DNA of 64,000 bases from Ypsolopha sequella (lineage: Eukaryota; Arthropoda; Insecta; Lepidoptera; Ypsolophidae), in contig OW203986.1 in assembly GCA_934047225.1 (NCBI GenBank), positions 20,401,221 to 20,465,220 of the forward strand. The letters run 5' to 3'. Below the pieces are notes generated by a model that saw only the letters and a list, made by a program, of their open reading frames with translations, ran no database searches and was not told the DNA's origin. Position 1 is the first letter of the stretch; every line of letters begins with the position of its first letter. The translations under genes were made by a program, and so were the position numbers. Positions 46,459 to 59,427 of the stretch are shown piece after piece.

Positions 46459-47918
46459 GGTTTTACCGAGGAAAATGTCTCCGCGGAATTCCCCGCGGGG
46501 TTTCAGATCTTACCCCGTGTGTCATATCACAAATATGGAAATGTGACTTTATTACCAAACTGTTACATTTATGGTTTATATTTATAATGTACTGTTATTA
46601 ATTAATAAAATCAATTAACTATCGCCCGATTTTACATTTGAGATACTTATAGTTTGTGATGCATCTCTGTGTCTATTATAGAAATTTTCTCAAATAAAAA
46701 ATTCAAGTGGTGTCGTGGGACACCCGCTTGGAACGAAGTTCCTTTCGCTACTGACGCGCAAGCCGCACGTATATACTGCAGTGATATACCTCTACATATA
46801 CATAAGCTTGTAAACATAGCAAACACACATAATATAGCAAAAGTGTCAGAGGGGGTGTCAGAGGTGTTTCCTCATTATCATTATCATTATCAGTTTTATC
46901 ATTATCATTATTGTAATCCGCGTTTATTATTCATAATTATAATTCTCTTTTCTAAATTAGTACTACTGGAGATGAGCAGTTATGACTTATTCATAGTAAT
47001 CTAGACAGGGTGTTTATATAAAGTTACGGAAGGCGAAAACTGACAATAGTACTAGTGCATACGAACAACTTTTCGTAAAAAAATTGCTAAATCAAGACAA
47101 AAAACAGTTGTTTCATACATTTTGGTTGGATACCTATAGTAGATTGTTATACGCGTGCATAAAACGAGCCATATTACCCGATATATTTAGCTGTTTGACC
47201 CTTGGCCAAATCAGCTACAGTTTGTAGCCGAGTTCAACACTCTATTGCGAGGAAATGAAACAGTAGATATTATTTCATCATCACTGGATGACATATTTAA
47301 CTTTCAGTAATACTTAATGCAAATTTAAATAATCAAACAACTAAATATGTACTGCTGACTGAGAAAAAACAACAGCTCTTTGCCGCCACTATTATTTTTT
47401 AAATTCTTCCACCAAGGGTGAAGGCAAATGGAACTTATCCCAGCCATGTCTAAATGAACTAAATAAATAATCAGACATGCATGTATTTTTATTTATTTTA
47501 TATTATCTCTCTTTAAAGTCCTTGAGCATCATCTGAAGCTTCTGTCCTGTCAGTTCCCGCTAATATGATAAAATCCTAGCGCGATAAAATTTATTGAGTT
47601 TCAAATAGTTTGTCTATGAAGTTGTACTGTGTATCTGGCTGTATGGCCTATTGCCATAGTCTTAGAAGAAGTAAACACTTTTATGCACTAGCTAGATCAT
47701 AAAACGTAGTTTCAGTCCGCTTGTAGCAAGCATAAACCAGTACTTTTTAGAGCATGAGAAGTGAAATTTAACTTTTAAATTAATTCGAGGGTTGGCTCCA
47801 CAGTAAAAGTTGTTCGTATGGACGAGTAGCATAGCCAGTTTCCGGCTTCCGCATCATCATATTAACACCAAGTATAAAGATTTTTATTTTATGTTTTAAA
47901 TTTTGTTTTTTCCTATAG
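46459..47918. other. No gene recognised; upstream of GH1 exon 2
   Basis: A (ttatca)n-like run at 46870-46912 and short repeat ends near 47012 and 47788. No alternative first exon in the required phase was found. Confidence 0.4.
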
Positions 47919-48037
47919 AAACGCCCTTGCTGTTAACTTGGCTGGAGGTCTTACCACCAACTACACATTCCCCAAAGACTTTCTGTTCGGAGTCTCCACA
48001 GCAGCGCAGCAGATCGAGGGAGCTTGGGACACTGATG
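47919..48037 (+). CDS. GH1 beta-glucosidase/myrosinase-like, exon 2
   Basis: First firm exon of a glycoside hydrolase family 1 enzyme, which hydrolyses beta-glucosides (or glucosinolates, if myrosinase-like), probably secreted in the gut or salivary tract. The acceptor is tttttcctatag and the donor gtaaat. It enters in phase 2 and leaves in phase 1. It encodes NLAGGLTTNYTFPKDFLFGV and then STAAQQIEGAWDTD, the conserved GH1 N-terminal strand (F..DFLFG.(S/A)TA..Q.EGAW). Joined to the four later exons and the candidate leader exon the frame covers about 460 codons; insect GH1 enzymes are usually near 490-500, so one short terminal exon is missing. All exon phases agree. Confidence 0.88.
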
Positions 48038-48210
48038 GTAAATATTGAAATTTTATCTAAAAAATACAGCGGGTTGTGTCAGAGATACAACAGTAAATAA
48101 ATTATCTAAATGGATACACCTTATGCCACTTCTTTACTCAATGGCGGCCATAGATATCATAATCATGTGATGGCGGTGGAAACGAGTTGATTTTGAATTT
48201 GTTGAAAATG

Positions 48211-48350
48211 AAAAAAAAGGAACCCTTATAGGATCACTTTGTTGTCAGTCTGTCCGTCTGTCTGTCAAGACTTGTTTGGTCGGCCGCCGTATGAGATATC
48301 AAGTTGAAACTTGAAATTTCGTTTACAGGTAGGCCCTATAGCACACACAT
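48211..48350 (+). repeat. Fragment of gggttcc-type interspersed repeat
   Basis: aaggaacccttataggatca, then gtccgtctgtctgtcaagac and gagatatcaagttgaaact: a common insect repeat, here inside GH1 intron 2. Confidence 0.6.
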
Positions 48351-48360
48351 AGGAAAAATA

Positions 48361-49516
48361 TGAAAATTACAAGTATTTGATTATTTAGGAAGTTATCTAA
48401 AAGCAACTTAATTAGACAATTTAGATACATATCCACTTCAATATTTCATTTTAATTGACCATAATAAAATCAGGCAGACTTTAAATTATGTATCGTGGTG
48501 TTGATGAAAGACGATACGATATGAAAAAGACGAATAAAACATTTCAACAGTTTCATTTCTATTTAAAATGCAACCTCTAAAAGTCTGTCTATTTTTAGAT
48601 TTGATATCTTATATTTTTAGTATCACTGAATGAATAAACGGATTTCTCTTGATCTTTTTAAGTTGTTTTTAAGAGCGGTATCGCAGCCGGATTGTGATAT
48701 ACCCGCCTTTTTCTAATTAATCGAAACAGAACACTTAAATTCAAAATTCACTCAATAGTTAATTCAACAAAACCTTATTACCTATGTATTGTGTATGTTG
48801 CTATCGCAAAGTTTCCTTTGGTTTCCGTAAATTACAATTTCAAAAATTTTGAAACGGAGCTGAAATGTGGCGATTTACAAGCCAAAAAATATTACTGGGG
48901 TCATAGTTTTCTCTTAAGCGCGGCCGGCACCGCAGGTAAAACTAGTAGTTGCCTGTGTACACTAAAATATACGGCGATTAATGATTAAGATATTTCCTTT
49001 TGGTGCATTGCTTTTTAGGACTGAAAGAATGATTTAAGAAGGGTAGCCATTAATTTTATTAATGTAAGTTTTTTATGTGGGTGGTAGGGGGGGGAGAGAT
49101 TCCTTACATTAACATTGTAGCTAAAAGGTCAAGTTGGGTATCATTTTCGAGTAAATCAATGACGTAGAATTCATTTCTGCTATTCAGTTTGCAATATTCC
49201 CCACAGAAATGCTTAAAAAAAAATAATATGTAATCGTCATTTTCCTTTTTTTTGTACAAAGTCGTCCATATCATTTTTAATTTAACAGATGATAAAATAA
49301 AAATGATTAATTTTGAAAGCCTATTTAATATCCCTTTTAAAAAGTACCCACATGATGTATTAGTCTGAGTAAAGTAGACGAAAAAAAAAAACTCCACAAT
49401 ATCGAGAACACTATAAATTACAAAGACCCGATTTTGACCACAAACTCTTATGACAGAAAAAGATGGTGCAGTTTAAGTTAGAGTAAGCATGTCTAAATAA
49501 TGCCTGTTACTGGTAT
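48361..49516. other. GH1 intron 2, no gene seen
   Basis: AT-rich intronic DNA. Nothing recognised up to the LINE fragment. Confidence 0.4.
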
Positions 49517-49564
49517 TCAGGACCTAGGTAGTGATAAATCAAACTTAAACCCCTTATTTGAAAA

Positions 49565-50698
49565 ATGCGAGAGTAACTTTAGTTTCAAAGGGGAGAAATT
49601 TCTGAAGACGCTTAAGGGAATGAAATGTGGCAAAGACTTTCCTGCTGACCTCATTAATATGCACATCCCAGTCAGATTACAATCAAATATGACGCCCAAA
49701 TTTTTTGCAGATTTAGTGTAGGCAATAGGCATATCGTCATAAACTACTTGTGGAATTGCCGTTTGATTGAGAAGGTTAGTCATATATCTGCTACCGAAAA
49801 TAATGGCTTGAGATTTTTTGGGATTAACCAAAAGTCCGAAAGCCTCCGCCCACCTGTGAATGTTTGAATGATCACTGTTCATTTCTGAGACAGCAATATC
49901 TGCCTCAGTTACGTCAAAGTGGCCGTAGAGTTGTAAATCGTCTGCGTAAAGATGGCAGTTCGAAGAAAGAACATTGGAAACAGAATTTATAAAAATTGAA
50001 AAAGGAGAGAGGACACCACCTTGAGGTAAGCCAGCAGTTAGTTGGCACCACTCCGAGGAAACCTCTTCCGAGCGTATGCACTGCAGGCGACCCCTTAAAT
50101 AAGTATCAAACCATTCTGTGACAAGAGGAGATACGTTAAGAGAGCTGGGAATGCTAAAGAGTACATCGAAGTCTACACAGTTAAATGCACTACTGAAATC
50201 CAATAGTGTGAGTATAATCAGTTTCTTATTGTCAATAGCTAATCTTATATCATCGGAGACTTTCAGGAGTGCCGTGATGGTGCTATGCCCTGGGCGAAAT
50301 CCAGATTGAAAGTGATTGAGTAAACTATTTTTAGATAGGAAATACGAAATTTGATTGTGGACTAAAGACTCAAGAACTTTAGAAAGGATAGGAAGAATGG
50401 AAATTGAACGATACTCAGAAAACGATGAAGGGTTTGTAGTCTTTGGAAGAGGGATGACATGTGCATTTTTCCAGGCTGTGGGGAATGAGCTGGTGACAAG
50501 GGAGCAGTTGATAACGTCAGCTAGGACAGGTAAAAGTTCATCTAGTATAAGATGCAGCATTTGAGAGCAAATTTTGTCATCACCCACAGCCTTTGAAGTA
50601 ATAGAAAGAATTGCTCTCTTAACGTCACAATCAGAAACAGTCTTGAAGGTAAAATGATCGCAGTCGGGTTTGGGCTTATTACGAAGGTTTAGGAGAGT
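49565..50698 (-). pseudogene. Jockey-group LINE reverse transcriptase, truncated
   Basis: The minus-strand frame is open from 50698 and lies antisense inside GH1 intron 2. RT landmarks in order: VGDDKICSQML, FPTAWKNAHVIPLPK (finger region), GFRPGHSTITALL, motif A ILTLLDFSSAFNCVD (first Asp kept, the second usual Asp is Asn), motif B TAGLPQGGVLSPFSIFINS, motif C YADDLQLYG, then FGLLVNPKKSQ and KNLGVIFD. Near 49685 a frameshift moves the rest (HINEVSRKVFATFHSLKRLQ) to another frame, which ends near 49565. The endonuclease and N-terminal RT are absent upstream of the T-rich tract at 50700. A 5'-truncated, slightly decayed copy; jockey/CR1 group from motif wording, exact clade unsure. Confidence 0.82.
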
Positions 50699-51624
50699 TT
50701 TTTTTTTTATTTGTCTTCTAAGGAGACAGGCGGTTTAGAAAAATGCTGATTAAGTGCATAGAATGAAACGCTGAAACGGTGTCACACCCTGTGAATGCAT
50801 GGTAGCCTCTTAAAGCTTCTGTTTTATCTGCGATTAAATGGTTTGCTACTTCATGCACCGGTATGTAGCTATGGTGTTTGCCAGTGCCGAAAGATAGCCG
50901 CAGCTCCTTGAGACCATGTTACTGAAGTGAAAAATACAAGGATATCGCTTTGATAGTGGTTATCCACAACATCTGAATCAACCGTGTGTATCGTAATTTT
51001 TGACGCGCCATTGAGGGCCATATCTTATGCATGTAAAAAAATACGGCTATGTGCCACTTCAACATAAGTTGAACAGATTAGTGAGTCGTTTGGATCATCA
51101 GACCCGACAAATTTAACTTTAATTAAATTATCGTCAAAAAAGTGAGTTTTTTATAATTTTATTTTAATTTCGAGATTTTTATATGAAATACTATAAGTAT
51201 TATTTCGTATATGGCCTGTACGTCTCAAGTTTAGTTGAAAATGATACTAAACTTAACGTTGTAACTAGAAAAAAAAAAAATTGAATTATCATATTTTAAT
51301 AACGAAAAACTACTCCCTCTCTTTCCTACATCAATTTTTTTTATGGCTACCCTTCGTAAAATGATCTAAGGGTTCTAAGTATTCACTCTGCAAAAGGAAA
51401 CCTTTTAATCATCAAACGCCGTATATTGCGGTTTTTTGTCGTCTACAGAGGCAACTATAGTATTCTAATACAAAATAAACAGTGCAATAAACATTTGCAA
51501 GTTTTACTCTTGATATCTTTCTCGATTACACTTCATAACAGCTTAACCAGTAAGTAGTTTATAAAATCGAGCAAGATAACCTTCAAATGCAGTTTATTGC
51601 TTTAATAATGTTTAAATGTTTCAG
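50699..51624. other. GH1 intron 2, 3' part
   Basis: AT-rich, no further features. It ends in the acceptor tgtttcag before exon 3. Confidence 0.45.
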
Positions 51625-52200
51625 GCCGAACAGAGAGCATTTGGGACCACCTAATTCACACTAACAAGACCTTCGTGAAAGACCACAGCAATGCTGACGT
51701 CGCGGCCGACTCGTACCACCTATACAAAAGAGACGCCGAAATGGTCCACGAACTAGGTGTCGACATCTATCGGTTCTCGATGTCCTGGTCCAGAATACTG
51801 CCAACCGGATTCGCCAATGATATAAACCCTAAAGGAATACAATACTACAAAAACCTTATCAAGGAATTGGAGAGGTATAACATAACTCCGATGGTGACGA
51901 TATATCATTGGGATCTCCCTCAGAAGTTGCAAGACATCGGCGGCTGGACCAGCGCGCATATCGTCGATTACTACACCGATTACGCTAAGGTTTTATTCGA
52001 GAATTTTGCGGATAAAGTAAAGTACTGGGTAACCTTTAATGAGCCGATGCAAACATGTTTGGAAGGCTACGGAGGCACGTATCGCGCGCCCGTGTTGAAT
52101 CGACACGGTATCGCCGAGTATCTATGTACGCACAACCTTCTGAAGGCTCACGCGAACGTTTACCATCTGTTTGATAAGGAGTATCGGCCTAAGTATGGAG
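51625..52200 (+). CDS. GH1 glycosidase, exon 3 (acid/base catalyst)
   Basis: The largest exon, 576 bp, enters and leaves in phase 1. It continues GRTESIWDHLIH and carries GH1 signatures: GVDIYRFSMSWSRILPTG, MVTIYHWDLPQKLQDIGGW (the conserved HWDLPQ) and KYWVTFNEPMQTC. The glutamate of TFNEP is the general acid/base (about residue 194 counting from the candidate leader exon). Asn-glycosylation sequons NKT and NIT are present. The read-through frame past 52200 is intronic and should not be annotated. Exon GC content and codon use are clearly above the introns. Confidence 0.93.
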
Positions 52201-52276
52201 GTGATTTTGTTGTTGCGCTTTTGTTGAGTTTTAATATTGCATATCTTGCATGTATTCAATGCCGAATTTCTTACAG

Positions 52277-52371
52277 GAAAAATCGGCATGTCATTGGATT
52301 CAAACTGGGCAGAGCCAAAGACGAATACGACAAGGGACAGAGCGGCTGCCGAACTATATATGCAAACTCAT
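52277..52371 (+). CDS. GH1 glycosidase, exon 4
   Basis: 95 bp after a 76-bp intron (donor gtgatt, acceptor ttcttacag), leaving in phase 0 at donor gtgagt. It encodes GKIGMSLDSNWAEP, then TRDRAAAELYMQTH, the GH1 region that starts G.IG.....W..P. The short intron explains why the exon 3 frame appears to continue in a wrong frame. Confidence 0.88.
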
Positions 52372-53639
52372 GTGAGTACAATGAGAAATTAATCTGCAAA
52401 ATTTTATAGATTCTGTAGCTTGACGAAACTGTCACATTTCATAGTTTTAATTTAAATACAATTTTACAGAGCAAAAAATAATTAAAATTATAACTGGTTT
52501 AGAACTCTCTATCAAACGTTAGCAGAAATTATAGAGAATGTTTATTCTCTCCTAAACGTTAACAACGCCTGAAATAAAAATTTAAAAAATTGCCATAAAT
52601 CCTTGATTCACAGCTCGTTTTTTTCCATTGCTCCTCGACTCTAGATATTATACGTATTTCTTAGGATCGTAAATTACTGTAAACATTATTTATTATGATA
52701 ATGTAGAGTATTGTAGAGTCACGCAAAATAAGAATGAACTTATCATTTATGCCGCAAATGACTTTGTATTATTCGTTACCTACACATGGAAATTAGACAT
52801 TCGGCGCGTTTTGCTATTCTGAATCTGTTTTCGAAACAGAATTGGTAACAACAGTACCTTGACCCAAAAATTTAGGACATTATACAGGTAGATTTTGCAA
52901 TTTTAGTCACATTACATCACTAACTGTTATCAGCCAGTGTATTTAAAAACGAAAAAAAAAAGCAATTGAACTGGAATAAAATTAACTGAACTAATATCTA
53001 CAATTATATTGGCGACTAGAGGACGCCCGTTACTTCGTCCACGTGGACTTGGGATATAAACAGCCTGTTGTAACTATTGTACTAGTTTGAATGCATTTAC
53101 GATACAAAAGTCTACACTCCGTTTCACCCCGTTACTGGGTGAAAAAATTTTGAATACAAAAGTTTACACTCCGTTTCACTCCCTCCCTTATGAAAAAAAA
53201 ACCTTTCTTAGTGCACCTTTTACATCCTTTAAGGTATGCATGTAAGGTACATAATAATATGTACAAGCTGTGCCTTGTCTGTAACACAGTTAGTGACGGA
53301 ACTGCTATGCGAGCACGTACGCTTCGTTTAGATAAATTTGACAGATAGAATCGTAAAATTCTAAACGATAACCCTTATTGCAATGAAATAAGAGTTACAA
53401 TTTTATTTATCGAATCAATGTTCGAGTCGATACCAAGTTCATGTTAGTACCACTGTTTTGTTTATATAGATAAAAGGATGAAGCATGTTTCGCTCGACTT
53501 TTGTTTTGTTTATGTACATGATAATGTTGCAGAAGGTTTTTTATTACGGTTAATCACAATCGCTAATTACGAGTAGTAAATCCACATTAAAATTAAAGCT
53601 CTTTTTAAATGAGAAGTAACTTCCATTAAAATATCATGA
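52372..53639. other. GH1 intron 4, 5' part
   Basis: AT-rich. Direct repeat of tctacactccgtttcac-like words at 53110 and 53163. No gene. Confidence 0.4.
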
Positions 53640-54773
53640 TCAATACATTATATATGATAATAAAAGAGTGGAACCCGGTGTGTCTGTACATTGAAGAAAA
53701 GTAATAAAAATAGAAAGGGGGTGACTAAAAAAGAGTTTTACTCTTTTCTGTCTGTCTGTTTGTTTGTTCGCGCACATCTCCGAAACTACTGAAAAGATTT
53801 TCATGTAGTTTTCACAAGTGGACAGAGCTTAATTTGGATTAGAATATAGGCTTTGTTTTATTAAAATCGGGTGTCAGAAAAAAGTTATCGTCATTTAATT
53901 ATCGGAATTTACTTTTCTACTGTTCGAAGTTAAAAGTTAATAGCAAATAAAAATTCCTGGCGTAGAAGGCCTATAATAGACGTCACGAACAATTATTTAA
54001 AAGAAAAAAAACAATAAAAATTTGTTTAGAATTATGTATCGCATAAAATGTTAAGAGCGCCACCTGTTGATTTTTTATGTAATTTTAGTACATGAAAAAT
54101 CAACAGGTAGCGCTGTTAGAACGCGCATAAATAAATATTTAATTATTTCGATTAAATAGCGTTATCTATTTTGGTAAATAAAAAGTTTTAATGGAAAATT
54201 AGTTGCAGCAATTATATAACAAATGGGATACCTTCTTTGATGAAACGGGCAAGGTATTATAATAATAATAACTGAAAATTGTGAAGCTTATATTAAATAC
54301 TATTAAAAACTGTAAAAGAGCTGTGTCTGTCTGTACATTGATGATATTCCAAAAAAAAAAATAGCGGTGTGGGATACTGATACAAAAAAAAATGCATTTT
54401 TATCGGTATTTCATGCATCACGCAAAAACTACTGATCCTCTAAAAAGGCCATTTTGCATGAATCACATTATGATTCTGTGTTAATGCAGTCTCTTTTGCA
54501 CTCGTGAAAAATCTCTGACTTACTTTCAAATCATTTTATGATTCACCCAAGTCGGCCTTTTTAGATCCCCTGAACGGGTTTTGATGCGGTTACTACTGTA
54601 CGATCCTCAGCAGTGAGACATGGATTATAAAGAAAGAAGGAAGGGAGATCACTGTTCGAGAACTTATTATCCACCTGAAAAACTGGGATAACTTTTATTG
54701 CGGGATTCCTACGGGATTAGACTGTGGCCGCATTTACTTCTTCCACGCAGACGAAGTCACGGGCAACAGCTAG
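53640..54773 (+). mobile_element. Helitron-like non-autonomous element
   Basis: Opens near an aaaagagtggaaccc block followed by ctgtctgtctgtttgtttgt and ccgaaactactgaaaagatt. It closes with gacgaagtcacgggcaacag followed by CTAG (54770-54773) and then T. Helitrons end in CTRR before T with a small upstream GC hairpin, and this wording is typical of lepidopteran ones. It holds an inverted repeat (gcgccacctgttgattttt near 54060 against aaaaatcaacaggtagcgc near 54095) and MITE family D copy 2. No Rep/helicase frame. The 5' limit is approximate, and two nested copies are possible. Confidence 0.6.
54434..54570. mobile_element. MITE family D, copy 2
   Basis: Ends gatcctctaaaaaggcc and ggcctttttagatcccc. 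Inverted copy of 46314-46458, nested inside the Helitron-like region. Confidence 0.7.
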
Positions 54774-54840
54774 TAACAATATAAGTATGTTAAAGTTTCG
54801 TGTTTTTTTAATATCTCAAACAACCTTTTAACTTTTCCAG

Positions 54841-55146
54841 GTTGGCTGGTATGCTCACCCAGTCTACTCAGCGGAAGGCAACTATCCGCCAGACCTCATC
54901 CGTCTGGTCGACGAAAAGAGCCGTCAGCAGAACTACACACGCTCCCGTCTCCCGAAGTTTACGCCGGAAGAGGTCACCTTCATCAGGGGAACAGCTGATT
55001 TCTTCGGTCTAAACCACTACACCACGTATCTCCTCAGCTATGCTGACAAGGAGATTGGACAAATACCGTCTCATGAGAACGACGTGGGCATCGTGAGGGT
55101 GCAAGATCCAAAGTGGCCTTCTAGGTCGTCGTCAACTTGGCTGAAG
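54841..55146 (+). CDS. GH1 glycosidase, exon 5
   Basis: 306 bp, phase 0 at both ends; acceptor aacttttccag, donor gtgaga. It encodes VGWYAHPVYSAEGNYPPDLI, LPKFTPEEVTFIRGTADFFG and LNHYTTYLLSY (the conserved NHYT of GH1), then PKWPSRSSSTWLK. An NYT glycosylation sequon is present. All family landmarks are in order and no lesion is seen. Confidence 0.92.
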
Positions 55147-55309
55147 GTGAGAGTCATCTTATGAATTTGGTCAGAACAAAGCAAGGTCGATACCTCTTGC
55201 CCTCGGTGCTCTGCTAAAGGTCTCGGTCAGTTTTAATTTATATTGAAGGGCCGAATTCTGCGTGAATAATGTGCCTATGTAAATTTACAATTACAGTAGG
55301 TATAGGTAT

Positions 55310-55430
55310 ATACAAGTGACTTTTTGATCATCGAAATCATCAAAAATCGTTATTGGTTCGTGATGCTGATCACTTACCAAGGCTCAAGTATGAATTTGGA
55401 CGATGTTCAGAAATTCACCTTGTATATATG
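55310..55430. mobile_element. Short MITE related to 2036-2260
   Basis: Blocks tatacaagtgac and caaggctcaagtatgaattt with attcaccttgtata match the ends of the 2036-2260 element. It lies in GH1 intron 5. Confidence 0.45.
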
Positions 55431-55439
55431 AATACTCTC

Positions 55440-56283
55440 TTACAATAAATATTATCTTAACTATCAGAGCGTTCTAGATTATCTTATCTTCGAGTAAATA
55501 CATCGGAGCAATGATGTTGCATGCAGCACACGGTTTGACAACAGATCTTTAAAAATAGTAATAATATCTTTTATCTACTCCCATACTGTAATAAGGTAAT
55601 TACAACATCAAAGCGGTTTTTTAAGTACATAGATTGTTTGACCGACGTTATAATATTACATTATAACACCGTAATTCGGCGCTGTGATTGGTCTAATTTA
55701 TTATAACACCGTTAGAGAACCAATTACAAGCGGTAATGGTTTGTCCTAATTTCTACTCGTTCTCGCTTGTGATTGACCTTAGGCATATATACCTATATTA
55801 ATTCCATGGTCTCAGATATCATGACAGGTATGACGATAATATCATGACGAGTGTTCTTTTTCAAATTTTTCGTTAAATTGTTAGTTAGAAAGGACAAAGA
55901 GAGGACGCTTAAAATAAGGTTAGTCCCGTCAAATAAGTTAAGTCGTGCTTCACCGAATCGACACCAATATTCTATAAAGCATCAAGGTGTCATCTTACGG
56001 ATTGTCGATGTAACTTATAAAAGTTGTAGTACTTTTAGTATTTATATCCCAAGTAGTTGTGGGTACGGGGTAAAAAAAATTTAGTCAAATTGAGAACCTC
56101 CTTTTTTGAGTGTGTGAAAGTGTCTAATGTATGGAATTCCAAGGTTATTTGTGGAAGGGGAGGGGGGGGGGGGAGCTGGCCCCATTCGCTCTGTATCAGC
56201 CTATACTAAATTTATTATGGTGTAGTTAAGTTGCTGGTTATGAAATAACAGCTTGATAATAACAAATTTGTTACATTTTCTAG
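55440..56283. other. GH1 intron 5, remainder
   Basis: A diverged piece of the hAT-like MITE interior at 55915-55980, a tttattataacaccgtta repeat near 55660-55710 and a G-run at 56160. No gene. Confidence 0.45.
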
Positions 56284-56525
56284 GTTGTGCCATTTGGTTT
56301 CCGTCGTCTCCTCAAGTGGCTCACCAATAACTACAATAACGTCCCCGTCATCGTCACTGAAAACGGCTACGCAGATTTCGATGGAGTAGAAGACTCCGCC
56401 AGGGTTGCCTACTATAGCCACTACCTGAACGCCCTTCTGCATGCCTTGCATGAAGACCGAAGCAATGTCAAAGGGTACTTCGCTTGGAGTTTGATGGACA
56501 ACTTTGAGTGGGATGATGGATATGT
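56284..56525 (+). CDS. GH1 glycosidase, exon 6 (nucleophile)
   Basis: 242 bp, enters in phase 0 after acceptor acattttctag and leaves in phase 2 at donor gtaagt (56526). It encodes VVPFGFRRLLKWLTNNY, then VPVIVTENGYADFDG. The glutamate of TENG is the catalytic nucleophile (about residue 406 with the candidate leader). GYFAWSLMDNFEWDDGY follows, the conserved aglycone-site segment. Family members continue with a short tail of about 35-40 residues; no matching exon was seen before 64000, so the gene is cut by the window edge, has a very long last intron, or lost its tail. Confidence 0.92.
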
Positions 56526-59427
56526 GTAAGTATTCATCAACTTTGCCATTCCTGACAATTTTTGGCTTACCAACAACTTTTGGCGTATTTTGTTAAGTTT
56601 CGAATCTCGATCTTTATAGTATAGTAAAGATCTTGATCTTTCCGTTGATACCTTTACAACATGTACCTCCAGCTCCACATGTAAGTAGTATATTTTGTCG
56701 AAGTCGTGCAATCTAAAACTAGCACCCTTATCGTAATAGCCCTTTTTACACGACCGGCCGTTTTTTTTAAAGTGATAGTTTATAATTTCCAACGAGACAA
56801 CGAGAATACTCCTCAGTTAGCCAATCGAGACGCTCTAAGAATATCCGATATCAAATTGTTGCTTTGCAATAAATGCATATTAGGTATGCCGTAAAGAAAA
56901 AAACTGTAGGCCACTTTTTTGTTCCTGCTATAATGGTATTTTAATAATAGTAATAAAAGGCGGTCAGCGGGAATTTAATTGGTGGTACGTTTTATGCGGT
57001 ATAACACAAGCGCGTCCTCTCACGGAAAAGTTTCGAATAAGCACGTTAGTTTCATTTGTATGAACAAAATAACGTTAGCGCTGAAGACGTAGCATTAGTT
57101 TAATGATAACTTTGCAGATGTCGTTAGTAGGCTAGAGTAGATAAAAAATAGTAGAGCTTCATGTTATAGAAAAATAAAGGCTGAATTTTATACGAAAAAT
57201 TGTTGCACATGCGATTCGCGATACTTTTTTTGCAGTGGGATAGCCTGCGACTTGAATTATGTATCAAGTAACATCTAGTTAATAAATGACGGGTAATTTT
57301 CCGAAATTTTTCAAAACGCGGTAAGTTTTCAGTTTGTTTGTCGGAAAAATAAATAAGTCGAATAATTATTAGAGTGCATTACAAACTAGAAACGATCAAT
57401 AAGAAACAAACCCAAAGACAGAATTTGAAAAAAAAAATCGAAAGTCGAATAATAATGGAAAAGTGTTGTTTACTGTAAAATTTTGATAAAGATAATAAAA
57501 TAACGTATTATTGAATCTTTACCTCTTAATTGAAATACAAAGATATACAACAACATAGAGTAGAAATATAGATCCATCAAAATATTGAATACTCATTTAA
57601 TCACGCGTCATATTAAATATTCAATAGATGAATCCAAATCATCATGTGCTTGAACTGGATCATCATCTATATGCATCTAACGAAGGCAGCAGAAAAAATT
57701 GCTTATTGCGTACAATAGGAATATGGAAAATAAAATAATAAAAACTCTTAAAAAATGTTTTTACATTATAATTTTTTTCCAAAAAAAGAAATCTGAATAG
57801 AAAATTATTTTTCTGTCGGAATTTTTTCCATTTCCCATCCGTACTTGTAGACAATTTAACTCTGTTATAACATTTCATGGAGAATGAAATTATTATGTAG
57901 AACAACAAGAAAATGTAATGACAAGTTATCCGTCCGCTTTATATTTTACGAAGGCTTATTTACTAGGTATTTTGTGTGCTACACTTATATTGTACGTGGT
58001 AGGGAATTCATAAAAACTAAGAACTTTTTTCAGTCAGAACAGTCTGAGAATATAGGAGTAGATAACTACTTATTCTAAGTAGGTAGGTAGTACTCACATC
58101 CGGTCTCAAGTCTCTATAGTGCTTACCTCTATACCTAAGATTAACCTAAAGATTTTATCGCTTCTTCAACTACATTGTAGGGAGAACAACCCATGTAGTA
58201 CATACACACAAGGGTCAAACTCCTGTAATCTTATCAGCATGTAAAATGGGTAAACAAGCCTTGAGCCTTTCATTACGCTTGGTATTATTAGAAGGGTATT
58301 TGTGCTCTTCCATGAGTGTAATCCCAAATAAGTGAGTTAAAAACTTCTTATTTCGGTATTTAGTTTTAAGTGTAAAGGATGCATAAAATTTGTTACCGGA
58401 CAAACCATTTTTACTTCTACAAACATGGAGGAAACCTTTGGTAGTTAATTATTATTTTCATGTATTCTGAGAAATTTAGACCAGAGACACAGATAATTAT
58501 ATACTATATACCGAAGAGCAATTTTTTGCGCCTGGCATTCAACAAGTTTGAAATTTATACATAACTTTACCAAATACACGTAAAGCGAATATAAAAATAA
58601 ATTTGACAATTATGATTTATGAACCAAACATTTTATAAAAGAAACCCTGTCAAGTACCCAATTAATCAAAAAGGGCTGAGCACGTGAATAAAGCAGCAGA
58701 AAAATGTTATTCAGGAATGAATATAGGTACCTATTCAAATACTGGTGCAGAATGGAAGCACTCTGTTAAAGAACGAGGCTCAGATCAAATAAAAATCAAG
58801 ACGTATTTTACTCCATATAACGCGTGAAGCAGGCCAAAAGTGAGACAGTTTCGTGTCCGTACACGTCTTGAAATTCCGCCTGCGAAAAATCGTCCTCACT
58901 TGAATTATTTGTTCTGAGGTACGAGTGATGTGCTTAAAAATTATATGTTTCTTCCTTCACCTCGCTCGCCATGTTCATTTTATACGATTACTCCAAAACT
59001 GAATAAATTACTTAGGAGTATAGATACCAGCAAACATCTTGCGCAAAAAGCGCCGAAATGAGGGAGAGTTGGCGTACGAATTTCCCTAAATAGAGACTGT
59101 TTTTCTTATCCCATACAAAGTTGGCCAAAAAAGGGGCAAAAGGTTGATTCATTGCATTAATGCATTCATGCATTGATTCTGAGATTTTGCATTTGTATGC
59201 TTGCCTGTTAAGATTTTCGTGATATTTATGAGTAATTAATTATCTATTTTATAGAGGCGAGGCGATACGTATTTTGTTTATTTAGTAAAAAGGTATGGAA
59301 GCTTGCAAGGCTATGTATTTGTCTTTAGCTGGATAAATATTTTGGTCAGGTCATCAATCCTCTATTTTAATTAGAATTAATCGTGCATTGTTTTTAAACA
59401 AATTCTAAGAATGGTTGCGATTGCGAG
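56526..59427. other. No gene recognised
   Basis: AT-rich DNA searched by eye for the missing GH1 terminal exon (GLY.V pattern after an acceptor); none found. No repeat shared with the rest of the window was noticed. Confidence 0.4.

Noticed and set aside
47619..47676. Alternative first exon for the GH1 gene
   Set aside because: The only possible donor gives phase 1, while exon 2 requires phase 2, and the peptide is not a good signal sequence.
52201..52409. Continuation of the GH1 frame past exon 3
   Set aside because: It reads through a 76-bp intron and then exon 4 in the wrong frame; the spliced reading matches the family.
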